Positions 38,201 through 45,388 of a stretch of DNA of 64,000 nt are shown in pieces (position 1 is the first letter of the stretch; each line of letters begins with the position of its first letter). Made by a program: the position numbers and the translations under genes. The notes beneath the pieces were generated by a model. The model had not been told where the DNA came from. It did not search any database and saw nothing but the letters and a program-made list of their open reading frames with translations. Source of the DNA: Polyangiaceae bacterium (GTDB lineage Bacteria; Myxococcota_A; Polyangia; Polyangiales; Polyangiaceae); NCBI GenBank assembly GCA_016712345.1, contig JADJRH010000011.1, forward strand, positions 2,976,001 through 3,040,000. Direction: 5' to 3'.

Positions 38201-38833
38201 GCTTTCGAAGGCGCCATTTTTGGCATTGTCCCAGGGGCCGGCGCGGCGGAACAAACCGCCCTCGCGAAAGGGTTGATCTACCCAGGCCCGCCCGCCTACG
38301 AAAAGGGAAAATCCGCAGGTATCGTGCTCGGTGGAGCGTATCTCATGGCCGCTTCGATGAGCGGGGAGATCTTGGGCGTTGCGGCGAGTTTGACAGGCGG
38401 CGGTGCCATCGTGGGAGTGCCGGCGATCGCCATTTCCGGTGTCGGTGTGCTTGGCGGATTCGCAAACGCAGCGGCCGGGTTGAACTCGCTCATGTCCGGC
38501 CCGAAAAACGGGGATGGACAGGTCCACCACGTTATGACAAACAAGAACCGTGTTTCGTCATCCAACGGCGGGCCGTGGACCCCGCGGTTTGAAGACATGG
38601 CGAAAAAGGCTGGAATGACTTTGGAAGACGCGGCCAACAAGGTGAGGGTGCCTGGACACAAGGGGCCGCATTCGCAGGCATATCACGAGGCAGTGTACAA
38701 GCGTCTTGAACAGGCCACCGATGGCCTCACGGGCGAGGCGTACAGCAAAGCGTTTACGTCGGAACTGGACGCCATTCGCACTGAGTTGCAAACGGAAGGC
38801 TCAACAATGCAAAAGTTATTGGTGCAAAAATGA
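32228..38833 (+). CDS. Lipoprotein RHS polymorphic toxin with AHH nuclease tip
   Basis: A 2201-residue toxin. The N-terminus is a lipoprotein signal (VTGVLLQGCSGF). Residues ~75-140 match the SpvB/TcaC N-terminal pattern (SVTPTGEASFVLPLTVPPGRAG, ITLAYSSG), then FG-GAP/VCBS-like Asp-rich repeats (DVDGDGLDDLVV, DLNGDGASDILI), ~15 YD/RHS repeats and the RHS core (~1800-1885). A hydrophobic pre-toxin region and a ~105-residue tip from ~2097 follow: HHVMTNKNRV, GGPWTPRFE and VPGHKGPHSQAYH, the signature of an AHH/HNH-ENDO VII nuclease. AAAGGA precedes ATG 32228. Delivery by lipoprotein display or Tc-like release is inferred. Its stop overlaps the immunity gene. Confidence 0.87.
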   Translation: MPPRQSGLKRPSRSPFNRAVVPWLLFVTGVLLQGCSGFQCITSAVPPPPRIYACVPQHETRPTILPKAPAIETVSAGGLDGTYSVTPTGEASFVLPLTVPPGRAGVQPSITLAYSSGEGDGIAGQGFSVTGASSITRCPKNQAHDGEIRAIQFDDSDKLCLDGRPLVTVSQAGDLTEYRTFPDSFVKVVGHGKADRLPDWFEVFNPNGMITEYGRDLRSRPSGPNHSTLAWLASTTKDRRGNAMTFGYCFAEAGDHTAEYALDEIRYTSFEGSPAVEANRAVKFAYTERPDNQKRLMFAGGAAFQRSLRLAEIQMVGPGEELIRWVDLNYENSPTSGRALLASIEECAADGVCKPATRLTYHQGQLEFVDQPTDLPSPTSRKSSPMLLDVDGDGLDDLVVPDVVPGLSTSTNPITQWKVSHNQNANGLAPFTVAFAQEDLFSSGDGNSDLAFIQPELGTVLDYNQDGRKDILLHDVYQSSTTWQVLLSEPIPQVEPNKAPSFKRMDTGIPRPFGLGLQPTPPTLSSRGGSMHLADVDGDRAVDLIQCTDHSDELTGDPTKPQWKVYRWLPAYGGVPFGFDTEGETIEALSFYRCDVDVRTVDLDNDGKVSLLVLPLQVGADGSEIQGVYYDALTRIENGKWEVIETNLPVVNPGGRVVFLDVNGDGNPDAVESGFSNHGLYTFINQGGTFGGPIDALGNPGYGEQDAFFRFATVLDANGDGRQDLLVPMPAEGVGSTGEIPAWTILQAEGGLQASATFTRHVTAIPFEPLLIDAVTLAEAHAPRIGDLNGDGASDILIWLSGQLHIFQNMTADHDILSTIHNGMNERDPGEEGYIPDVAVSYGHLVDDSITRGADPKSAEVQADLYLSKLDALNDCAYPRRCTVGSRRVVKEYTRSDAAGGERHTTMRYRDGRFHASAGFLGFGQRISTDGETGALTVDFYDNVTFDAGLQVHPFAQWPAKRWRGHPGLKSQPNPAQVEMSFTDWSRVVVPTSNNKTYFSLTSQTRVRRAQGAYTDNGQAPTLLDYAMEVESGSGNATILRDSTAHVLDFDDFGNITSEKMATAGVDLAMVMDRSFDNHPSTWLIGQLTSQKECSTAAMSTQCRAVKRSYTQYGEIESESVSAEDGDPSSQLTVHYDRDGFGNITKTTATDTTGETRTSTTAFDPEGIYPVTMTNAAGHLTSLEFDPRLSIVTRITDPNGLITEHFADGFGRLGREKRPDGTETLFTVARVRVDTPKGEVWRVRERLVVSGGSDHEVERDPIGRVIQFWTFAPTPQGAKEKRLTQRVEYNRLNGQVARRSLTIDENAAESSVFWNVYAHDAVGREVKHTSPWNAVTTTEYTGLTVKSTDAAGHVTTATHDPLGRKVTVTDAANGMVTYQYGPFGRLTGVIGPDGTVTKTTLDSLGRVREVDDPDRGLTIKTYNGFGEMVSLTDALGRVAEFEYDALGRVTQRIDSLDYAQEITRWTFDTAAHGVGKLHTAESFDAKSTYGYDALGRLETQSLAIKGTQETLQGLLGYDAFGRVEKLTYPTRKGEAPFVVSHEFDSHGFVRRVLDRNSDLSYWNLTAVDSAGRVEREDFGNAATTTHRSYFGAKQRLKSITTETAAGLVRSLAYDWDGLLNLKSRTDELQPNNTTERFRYDALDRLTCAYFSPNEDVSAPCAVGYDYALNGNMIAKSDVGALEYSDPTHPHAVTSAGGSVYAYDAVGNQITRPGNVAVAYTPFDLPRKVTQPNGAVSLGYDADQKRVRKSTPNAETLYFADLYERTTTQATGEVVQRFHVRSPERVIAVVTRGGDNPGVTYLHADHLGSVDVITDAQGKVTEKRSYDAFGQRRNPTWGDPTPASFSDSTNIGFTGHESDGEMGLINMKGRAFDPKLGRFLSTDPIVSNALMSQAWNPYSYVLGNPLAWVDRNGWEPSLPVGPDGVVDVYIHGQSIGPPPPPNEDPIVEPRPQDSPVEEPATDVDTTGSEDDSAEPDDDKPWYENDVLQAMSGAFEGAIFGIVPGAGAAEQTALAKGLIYPGPPAYEKGKSAGIVLGGAYLMAASMSGEILGVAASLTGGGAIVGVPAIAISGVGVLGGFANAAAGLNSLMSGPKNGDGQVHHVMTNKNRVSSSNGGPWTPRFEDMAKKAGMTLEDAANKVRVPGHKGPHSQAYHEAVYKRLEQATDGLTGEAYSKAFTSELDAIRTELQTEGSTMQKLLVQK

Positions 38834-39390
38834 ATTACTTTGAGACGTTGGATGACATGACATCTCGATCGCGATGGCATATTGGGGATATCACCCTTTC
38901 GGATGGGTCCATACCGCGTTTGAGATCCGGTCACCGCGTCAGTGAGTCAACTGGTTTTCGCGCGCCCATTACTCATCCAGGCAAGGCACTGGACTTTTGT
39001 TTTACGAGCTTCGCTGTACCAATTCTGACACCGCAGCTTGGCAATGTAGTGGCATCAATTGCGGGCGAGAATATTCAAGTCCTACCGGTACAAGTTGAAA
39101 GTCACGATATGCGGATAATGAACGTTTTGCGGATTATCGATTGCGTAGACGAGGCGCGTTCTGAGTTCATGAAATGGACTTCGGCCGATCATCGCGCCGA
39201 TTTGGCCGGTCAGTATCGGCTAATCACAAAGCTTGTTCTGAATGCTCGGGCGATACCCGCCGATGCTCATGTTTTCCGAATAGCAGGATACGAAGTCGCG
39301 CTAATTGTGTCCGCGAGTGTCAAGTACGCCATGGAACAAGCCGGGTGCAAAGGGGCCGTGTTTCGCGACGTGACGCCGCCCCTGAATTAA
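38830..39390 (+). CDS. Imm11-like immunity protein for AHH toxin
   Basis: A 186-residue soluble protein overlapping the RHS stop by four bases (ATGA), the standard toxin/immunity coupling. It has an Imm11/DUF1629-like layout: a central VLRIIDCVD segment and a C-terminal end with FRIAGYEVALIVSASVKYAMEQAGCKGAVFRDV. The expected role is to bind and block the nuclease tip of the preceding RHS protein. Family assignment is from pattern memory. Confidence 0.75.
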   Translation: MNYFETLDDMTSRSRWHIGDITLSDGSIPRLRSGHRVSESTGFRAPITHPGKALDFCFTSFAVPILTPQLGNVVASIAGENIQVLPVQVESHDMRIMNVLRIIDCVDEARSEFMKWTSADHRADLAGQYRLITKLVLNARAIPADAHVFRIAGYEVALIVSASVKYAMEQAGCKGAVFRDVTPPLN

Positions 39391-39540
39391 CCATCACGCC
39401 CCGATGGGCGAGTTCTTCGCCCGTGGTCCCATAACGCTTACAATTGACTAATGGGTAGAAAACGCTGCCACGCAGGGTGGGGCGTTCACTCGCTTATCGG
39501 TTCTATCAATGTTGAGGACGCGCAGAGGCGCGGTAGGAAG

Positions 39541-39792
39541 ATGAGTAAGAGCGAGAATCATTGGTACGTCGCGGGGCTGGGCGCGGAACTGCGCCGCCGA
39601 AGCAGACCACCCAAATGGACACTTTTGGGTGTGATATTGGCAGCGATGCTGCTCGCCGGTGCGGTCGAATTGTACAGGGAATGGGGAGGGCCTCCCCTGG
39701 TGGACGGTCCGATCGGACTTGTACCGACGTTGATCGGTGGGCTCGTTCTAACCGGGCTGGTGCTCGTAACGGTTTTCGGGTTTGTAAGATAG
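39541..39792 (+). CDS. Small two-TM protein, or 5' part of a broken gene
   Basis: 83 residues from ATG 39541 (an upstream ATG 39451 is also in frame). Two hydrophobic segments: WTLLGVILAAMLLAGAV (~27-44) and GLVPTLIGGLVLTGLVLVTVF (~61-80). The frame ends at TAG 39790-39792, but sense codons continue in the same frame straight after it (QAAKLRRETLRTLL), so this may be the anchored N-terminus of the following decayed gene. Confidence 0.5.
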   Translation: MSKSENHWYVAGLGAELRRRSRPPKWTLLGVILAAMLLAGAVELYREWGGPPLVDGPIGLVPTLIGGLVLTGLVLVTVFGFVR

Positions 39793-40594
39793 CAAGCGGC
39801 GAAGTTACGCCGGGAAACCCTCCGAACGTTGCTCACGCCGGAGCCGGCAAGTGTGGCGACGGTGCTTACAGATGCGCTTGCGGCCGCGTCGGCAATGCCC
39901 GACAGCGACGCCCTTGTGGCGTATCAAAGGGCGTTTGCTTTTGCCATTTATGGGCGTGGCCAGGACGCGGTGAACATGCTTGCCCAAATTGACTGGGAAG
40001 GTAGAGCACCGGTGATTCAGGGGATAGGTTTGAGCATGGAAGGTGTGATCGAGCTATTGTGCCGACGTAACGTCTCGGGCTCCGTTGAACGATGCTCGAA
40101 AAGCGATTGAGTTGGCCTCCATGAGTCACTTGGTTCCTGGAGCGGCTCAAACACAGAGGCTTATTCGAGCGTGCGCCGCTGTTGGGGAAGCGGCGGGAAA
40201 GAAGCTTTCGGCCGAAGGTCGGGACGTCCTGAATGTCACATTTGCGGATCAACGTTTCGTGCTGCCCCAACTGCTCGCGGCGTTTGGCCTTGCGCTGGAC
40301 GCGGAAAACACGGGGGACGCTTCACGCGCCGAACAACTACGTACGTTCATTCGCCAAACGGCGCCCCACTGCGGGCCGCTCGCGATGAGTACGTCAGACT
40401 TTTCTGACAACGCGGAAGCTCACCCACCGTTGGTGTCTCCGGTTTCAAACGCTTTGGCGCGCACACAGCAACTCGGTTCAGCTTACCCGACGCAACGGGC
40501 AAAGACCATTCGCCCGCGGGCTCACCTACCCATTCCGGCGCGTCTCACGGCAGGTAATTTTTTAGGTGCGTCAACGGTCGAGCCGGTGCACTGA
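39793..40594 (+). pseudogene. Helical TPR-like protein, broken by stop and frameshift
   Basis: In frame with the previous small protein, residues LTPEPASVATVLTDALAAASAMP ... ALVAYQRAFAFAIYGRG form helical hairpins. Around 40080 the coding potential moves one frame (NDARKAIELASMSHLVPGAAQTQRL ... LAAFGLALDAENTGDASRAEQLRTFIRQTAPHC) and ends at 40594. The two parts read as one TPR-like protein. With the TAG at 39790 this gives two lesions in one gene. Function unknown; it lies between the RHS immunity gene and the right 41-bp repeat. Confidence 0.5.
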
Positions 40595-40731
40595 TGGCTG
40601 TCGCATTCGTTGGCGTTACTTGCGGAGCGCCCTATGCAGTCGGCGAGTGTACACAGAGCGGCGCGCCGTGCACATCGTTGCCGGTTCAACGCATGCCATT
40701 GCAGTGTGTGCGTTTTGTATTCGGGGAACGG

Positions 40732-40772
40732 CACAGACCGGCGCCGGTCCCTCCACAGACCGCCGCCGGTCC
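40732..40772. repeat. 41-bp double-palindrome repeat, right copy
   Basis: Same sequence and orientation as 29299-29339 with one mismatch (C instead of G at the centre). It lies about 1.1 kb upstream of drmA. Confidence 0.85.
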
Positions 40773-40834
40773 GTGACGCCCGACCATGCGGAAGGCGTTG
40801 CCATGGCGGCGAAAATCGTCTTTTCTTACCCGGT

Positions 40835-41509
40835 ATGCCCAAACCGTCTGCCAAACTCACCGGCAAGGATGCCGCTCCTGCCCTGACAGCCAAAGCCACC
40901 AAAGTTCGCGAGGGCGATAAACGCCGCGCCGAAGAACTCCTCGCGAGCATTGCGCGGCGCAAAGAGCGCATTACGGAGGATTTTTATGAGATCGGCACGG
41001 CGCTCCGCGAGCTGCTCCGAAAAAAGCTGTACGTGGCACTGGGGCACGCGAGCTTTGCGGACATGCTGTCAGCGCGGAACGTGATGGGCGCGATGACCGC
41101 AAAGCGGCTGATTGAGGTGGTAGAAAAGGTGCCGCTCAAGCAGGCACTCCAGCTCGGCCCCGAAAGGGCGTACGCGCTTGCCCGTTACACGGCGGCCACG
41201 CCTGAACTCGACACCCCCGCGGGTTTGCTTGAATCCGGGGCCAAGATTGGCGGAAAGAAGGTGGCCGACGCAAGCCTGCGCGAGATCACCCAAGCCGGAA
41301 AACAAGTCCGCGCCAAAACGAAGCCCAACGGCGCCGCAAGCCCTGAACAAACCGCGGCGGAAAAGGCGGTTCGCGAGGTTGGCGCGTGGCTGAGAGGCCG
41401 GAAAGTGCGGGGCGCAAGCGTCACTGCCAAGCGCGGCGCCAACGGGCACGAGGTGGTGATTGTGCTGCCCGTAGCAGCGGCGGCGGTGTTGACTGCCATC
41501 CGCGACTGA
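40835..41509 (+). CDS. Hypothetical helical protein, possible DNA-binding
   Basis: A 224-residue basic, Ala/Lys-rich soluble protein. The N-terminal half is helical with a long amphipathic run (RRAEELLASIARRKERITEDFYEIGTALRELLRKK), followed by a SFADMLSARNVMGAMTAKRLIEVVEKV segment that could be a helix-turn-helix, and a compact beta-containing end (VIVLPVAAAAVLTAIRD). I do not recognise a family. It sits between the right repeat and drmA. Confidence 0.6.
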   Translation: MPKPSAKLTGKDAAPALTAKATKVREGDKRRAEELLASIARRKERITEDFYEIGTALRELLRKKLYVALGHASFADMLSARNVMGAMTAKRLIEVVEKVPLKQALQLGPERAYALARYTAATPELDTPAGLLESGAKIGGKKVADASLREITQAGKQVRAKTKPNGAASPEQTAAEKAVREVGAWLRGRKVRGASVTAKRGANGHEVVIVLPVAAAAVLTAIRD

Positions 41510-41782
41510 TAGAAGGCGACGCTTCGCCGCCACGTTTGGACGTGTAGACTGTGGGGAGCAGCATGATCGCCGATGGGGATAGACGCGACGCTACAGCACC
41601 TCTGAAAGCGCGTTTGCCGAGGCTGCGCGCTTTATCCAACCATCGAGTCGGGCACGTTGCCAACGGCAACATCTGGGGCGCGCAACACGTCAGCCAGGGT
41701 AGCGTGTCGCGGCTCGTTTGTAAACCGCGCTGTGGAGGTTTCGTCGCAGAATGGAGAACCCTTGGTCGCGGGTCACCCCTGT

Positions 41783-41811
41783 TTGTTACGCCTCCGTAAA
41801 CCGTTTATGAT
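41783..41811 (+). promoter_or_regulatory. Sigma70-like promoter upstream of drmA
   Basis: TTGTTA (41783-41788), a 17-base spacer and TATGAT (41806-41811), 84 bases before the drmA ATG. It is the best promoter match I noticed in the window and would let drmABC be expressed without drmD/drmMI. The rest of 41510-41894 holds no gene. Confidence 0.55.
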
Positions 41812-41894
41812 ATACACCGAAAACACTCCATTTCTCCTCAAAATGCCCGTGTTCTCACCGTTCAGGTCGCAGCGATTCCTGAAAGGCACCCTCA

Positions 41895-44800
41895 ATGACA
41901 ACTTCCAACGATGTTCGTCACCAACTCCTTGAGGCTCTGCGACTTGACTTGGTGGGCCCACGCACAGGTGACGCGACCCATTCGGCCTTTCAAGAAGAAG
42001 AGCTGCCCACCGCCCCTTCCACCTGGTATCTCACCGGTTTTCTCATTCCCAAAGATGCGCCGGCTCACGAAAAAGCCGACTCCGACGTTGACGACTTGGA
42101 CGATATCGCCGCCTCCACGGGAGAAGCCGACGATGACGCGACACCTGACCAAGGCCCAGCCCAAAAAGAATATTACCCTTCCTCTATCGGCCTATCGGTA
42201 TTGGTCACCGCCGCCACCCAACAACTTACTGTCAACGTGGCCTGGGCAGATTACACACGGATCCCCGCGCCCCAATCGGTCACTTTACCCAACGCCGCTT
42301 CGACGGCGCCCCAAACAAACGCCTCACCTGAAACGACCAAAACCCGCCGTGCGTCGGAGAGGCCGCCTGCCCCACAACCCCGCGCGGTCTGGAAGCGTAC
42401 ACCCCGCTCCTCAAGTTGCACCATCCCCATTCGCGAAGGAACCTACCAGCCTTCCGGCCTACCCCAATGGCCTGACTTGCAGTTGATGGTATCGGTCCGA
42501 ACAGTACAAAAATCCACCGAAGGCCCTACGCCGCGCCGCATCCTGCCCGAGGGTACACGTTCGGTATCGGTGTTTTTGGTCAACAGGCGCCCTCCCGCGC
42601 CCGATGTCAAACGCGATGAAGCGTACCTTTTTCAGCCTGAATTAACCCTCACAAGCGCCGACCCGTTTGTTCCCCGCCCTGACGTGCGGGGACAAAACAG
42701 CGACGATCGCGACGAGGAGTTGAATGATCTGCAATACCGCGATGTGGTAGAATTTGCTGTTGGGCACAACGTGGCTGCGTTGGCTGAGAAACGCGGGGGC
42801 GAACCTTGCCGTCAGGCTCGCACCGAGTGGATGCCCACAGCCCAGGTGGAAAAGGTAATCCCCCGCGATCTGAAAATGGACTTGGGGATGGAAGCCCTGG
42901 GCAATGCGGCCACGGCTGCGGCGGTTCAACTCCAGGTGCGGCCTATGTTGGATGCGTACACTAACTGGCTTGACGAGCAAAAACAAAACCTTCCCACCGA
43001 AGCAGGCCGAAAGCGGCTTGCGTTATCGCTCATCGACAGGGCAAGACAGGTGCACGGGCGCATTCAGGCCGGCTTGGATGCCCTGAGCGATCCGTTGGTG
43101 TTTGAGGCTTTTCAGATCGCCAACCGGGCCATTGCCAGCGCCATCCGCCAGCGGTTGAGCCAAGAAAAACCCGGTGTACACCCAAGCGCGCATAGGCCAC
43201 CCGAGTGGAGGCCTTTTCAGCTTGCGTTTCTGCTGATGAACCTTGCCGGTGCGGCGCAACCTACCCATGCTGATCGCAAGGTGGTAGATCTTTTGTTTTT
43301 TCCCACCGGCGGCGGCAAAACCGAGGCGTATTTGGGCCTTGCCGCGTTTGTAATGGTGCTTCGCCGGTTGCGCGATCCTTCCATCGGCTCAGCGGGCGTA
43401 ACAGTGCTGATGAGGTACACATTGCGCCTGTTAACGCTCGACCAGTTGAGCCGCGCTGCCACGCTGATGTGCGCGCTTGAACTTGAACGAAGCGCCGATG
43501 TACGCAAGCTTGGAACGTGGCCGTTTGAAATCGGTCTTTGGGTAGGTCAGAGCGCAACGCCCAACCGCATGGGCAGAAAAGGCGACAAAGACGAACATTC
43601 GGCTCGCGCGCGCACCATGGCCTTTCAACAAAATCAAGCGCGCAATCCGTCGCCCATCCCGCTTGAAAACTGCCCATGGTGCGGTGCCAAATTTGATAAA
43701 GACAGTTTTCGGCTTCTTCCCAACACCGACGAGCCTACCGATCTGCGGGTGGCCTGCCGACAACGCGGTTGTGAATTTTTTGGTCGAAAGCGGCAAACCG
43801 GCCTGCCCATTTTGGCGGTGGATGATGCCATTTACCGGCGTTTGCCAGCATTCTTAATCGCCACTGTGGACAAATTCGCCAACCTCCCATGGGTGGGTGA
43901 TACAGCGGCTTTGTTTGGCCGGGTTGACCGGGTTGATAACGATGGGTTTTATGGCGCAAACCACACTTCGCGCGGAAAAGTGTTGCCCAAGGGGCGCCTT
44001 CCTCCGCCCGACTTGGTGATTCAAGACGAGTTGCACCTGATTTCAGGTCCGCTTGGGACAATGGTGGGGCTCTATGAAACGGCGATTGATGCGCTGTCGG
44101 GTACCGATCTGACGGGGGAAGGTCCACGGCCCAAAATTGTGGCGTCAACCGCTACTGTGAGGCGCGCGGAGCGGCAAATTCGAGCCTTATTTGGCCGCGC
44201 CGTGGAGATATTTCCACCGCCGGGGCCCAACCGGCGTGACTCGTTTTTTGCGCAGACCGTTTCACCTGAAGAGCGAAACGCGCGCACCTATTTGGGAATT
44301 GCGGCCCAGGGTAGAAACCTGAAGGTGGTCTTGTACAGGGCGTGTCTTGCGCTGATGGCAGCGGCGCAAAAAGCGTGGGATGAACAGGGAGGCGCCAAAA
44401 ACCCTGACAACCCGGCCGATCCGTACATGACACTGATGGGGTATTTCAACTCGTTGCGTGAACTGGGCGGCAGCCGGCGCATTGTGGAAGATGAAGTACA
44501 CAACCGGTTGAGCGACTACCATTTGCGGCGCGCTCGGGGTGGGGGTGCCCCGAACTTGTTTGCCGAGCGCTCGCGCTGGGCCGAACCGCGTGAGTTGACG
44601 AGTCGTGTGAACACCAATGAAGTGGCCGATATTAAGCGGCGATTGGCGCTTTTTTACGGGGAGGATGAGCGGGTAGATGTGGCGCTTGCCACAAACATGA
44701 TCTCGGTGGGGTTGGATATCCAACGCCTTGGGTTGATGGTGGTGAATGGGCAACCCAAAACCGCTTCAGAGTATATTCAGGCAACAAGCCGGGTGGGTCG

Positions 44801-45386
44801 CGATGAAAAGCGGCCCGGGTTGGTGATCACGTTGTTAAATTTGCACCGTCCGCGCGATCGGAGCCATTACGAGCGGTTCGGCGCCTGGCATGAGAGTTTT
44901 TACCGCGCGGTGGAGGCGACGAGTGTGACGCCGTTTTCAAAGCGGGCCATTGACCGGGGCATTGCCGGTTTAACGGTGGCGCTTGCACGGCTTGGACACC
45001 CTGGGATGACAGCACCGCGGGGTGCGCTTGCGATTGGTAAACACCGGCCTGAATTGGAGGTGGTGGCCGATGTGATTGCCAAGCGGGCCGAGGGGCACGA
45101 TTTGCAGGCGAGTCGAGAACAAACGGAAGAACTGCGCACCGAGGTGAGGCAACGGGTGATGGACCTGCTGGACGCTTGGCACCGAATCGCTACCAAAAAA
45201 GGCGATTTGCAGTACCAACGTGAGATTGGGGTGGCGCCGCCGCTTTTGTTTGACCCGCTGGATCCTGAATTGGAAAAACAAACCCGCGAGGCGCGGCAAT
45301 TTAAGGCCAATCGCAGTTTGCGCGATGTGGAGCCCACCGTCAGCCTGTGGCTCAATACCTCCAGCCTGAGCGGAGAGGACAACTGA
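41895..45386 (+). CDS. drmA: DISARM helicase-like protein DrmA
   Basis: A 1163-residue protein with a DrmA-specific N-terminus (RLDLVGP, WYLTGFLIP, EYYPSSIGLS) and an SF2 helicase module: Walker A FFPTGGGKTEAY (~470), a variant motif II QDELHLISGP (DELH, ~710), and a C-terminal lobe with ATNMISVGLDI and QATSRVGRDEKRPG (~930-975). A CxxC-type pair (CPWCGAKF, CRQRGC, ~595-625) suggests a zinc site. DrmA and DrmB form the DISARM core that recognises unmodified phage DNA. drmB follows after two bases, so the genes are coupled. Confidence 0.9.
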   Translation: MTTSNDVRHQLLEALRLDLVGPRTGDATHSAFQEEELPTAPSTWYLTGFLIPKDAPAHEKADSDVDDLDDIAASTGEADDDATPDQGPAQKEYYPSSIGLSVLVTAATQQLTVNVAWADYTRIPAPQSVTLPNAASTAPQTNASPETTKTRRASERPPAPQPRAVWKRTPRSSSCTIPIREGTYQPSGLPQWPDLQLMVSVRTVQKSTEGPTPRRILPEGTRSVSVFLVNRRPPAPDVKRDEAYLFQPELTLTSADPFVPRPDVRGQNSDDRDEELNDLQYRDVVEFAVGHNVAALAEKRGGEPCRQARTEWMPTAQVEKVIPRDLKMDLGMEALGNAATAAAVQLQVRPMLDAYTNWLDEQKQNLPTEAGRKRLALSLIDRARQVHGRIQAGLDALSDPLVFEAFQIANRAIASAIRQRLSQEKPGVHPSAHRPPEWRPFQLAFLLMNLAGAAQPTHADRKVVDLLFFPTGGGKTEAYLGLAAFVMVLRRLRDPSIGSAGVTVLMRYTLRLLTLDQLSRAATLMCALELERSADVRKLGTWPFEIGLWVGQSATPNRMGRKGDKDEHSARARTMAFQQNQARNPSPIPLENCPWCGAKFDKDSFRLLPNTDEPTDLRVACRQRGCEFFGRKRQTGLPILAVDDAIYRRLPAFLIATVDKFANLPWVGDTAALFGRVDRVDNDGFYGANHTSRGKVLPKGRLPPPDLVIQDELHLISGPLGTMVGLYETAIDALSGTDLTGEGPRPKIVASTATVRRAERQIRALFGRAVEIFPPPGPNRRDSFFAQTVSPEERNARTYLGIAAQGRNLKVVLYRACLALMAAAQKAWDEQGGAKNPDNPADPYMTLMGYFNSLRELGGSRRIVEDEVHNRLSDYHLRRARGGGAPNLFAERSRWAEPRELTSRVNTNEVADIKRRLALFYGEDERVDVALATNMISVGLDIQRLGLMVVNGQPKTASEYIQATSRVGRDEKRPGLVITLLNLHRPRDRSHYERFGAWHESFYRAVEATSVTPFSKRAIDRGIAGLTVALARLGHPGMTAPRGALAIGKHRPELEVVADVIAKRAEGHDLQASREQTEELRTEVRQRVMDLLDAWHRIATKKGDLQYQREIGVAPPLLFDPLDPELEKQTREARQFKANRSLRDVEPTVSLWLNTSSLSGEDN

Positions 45387-45388
45387 CA

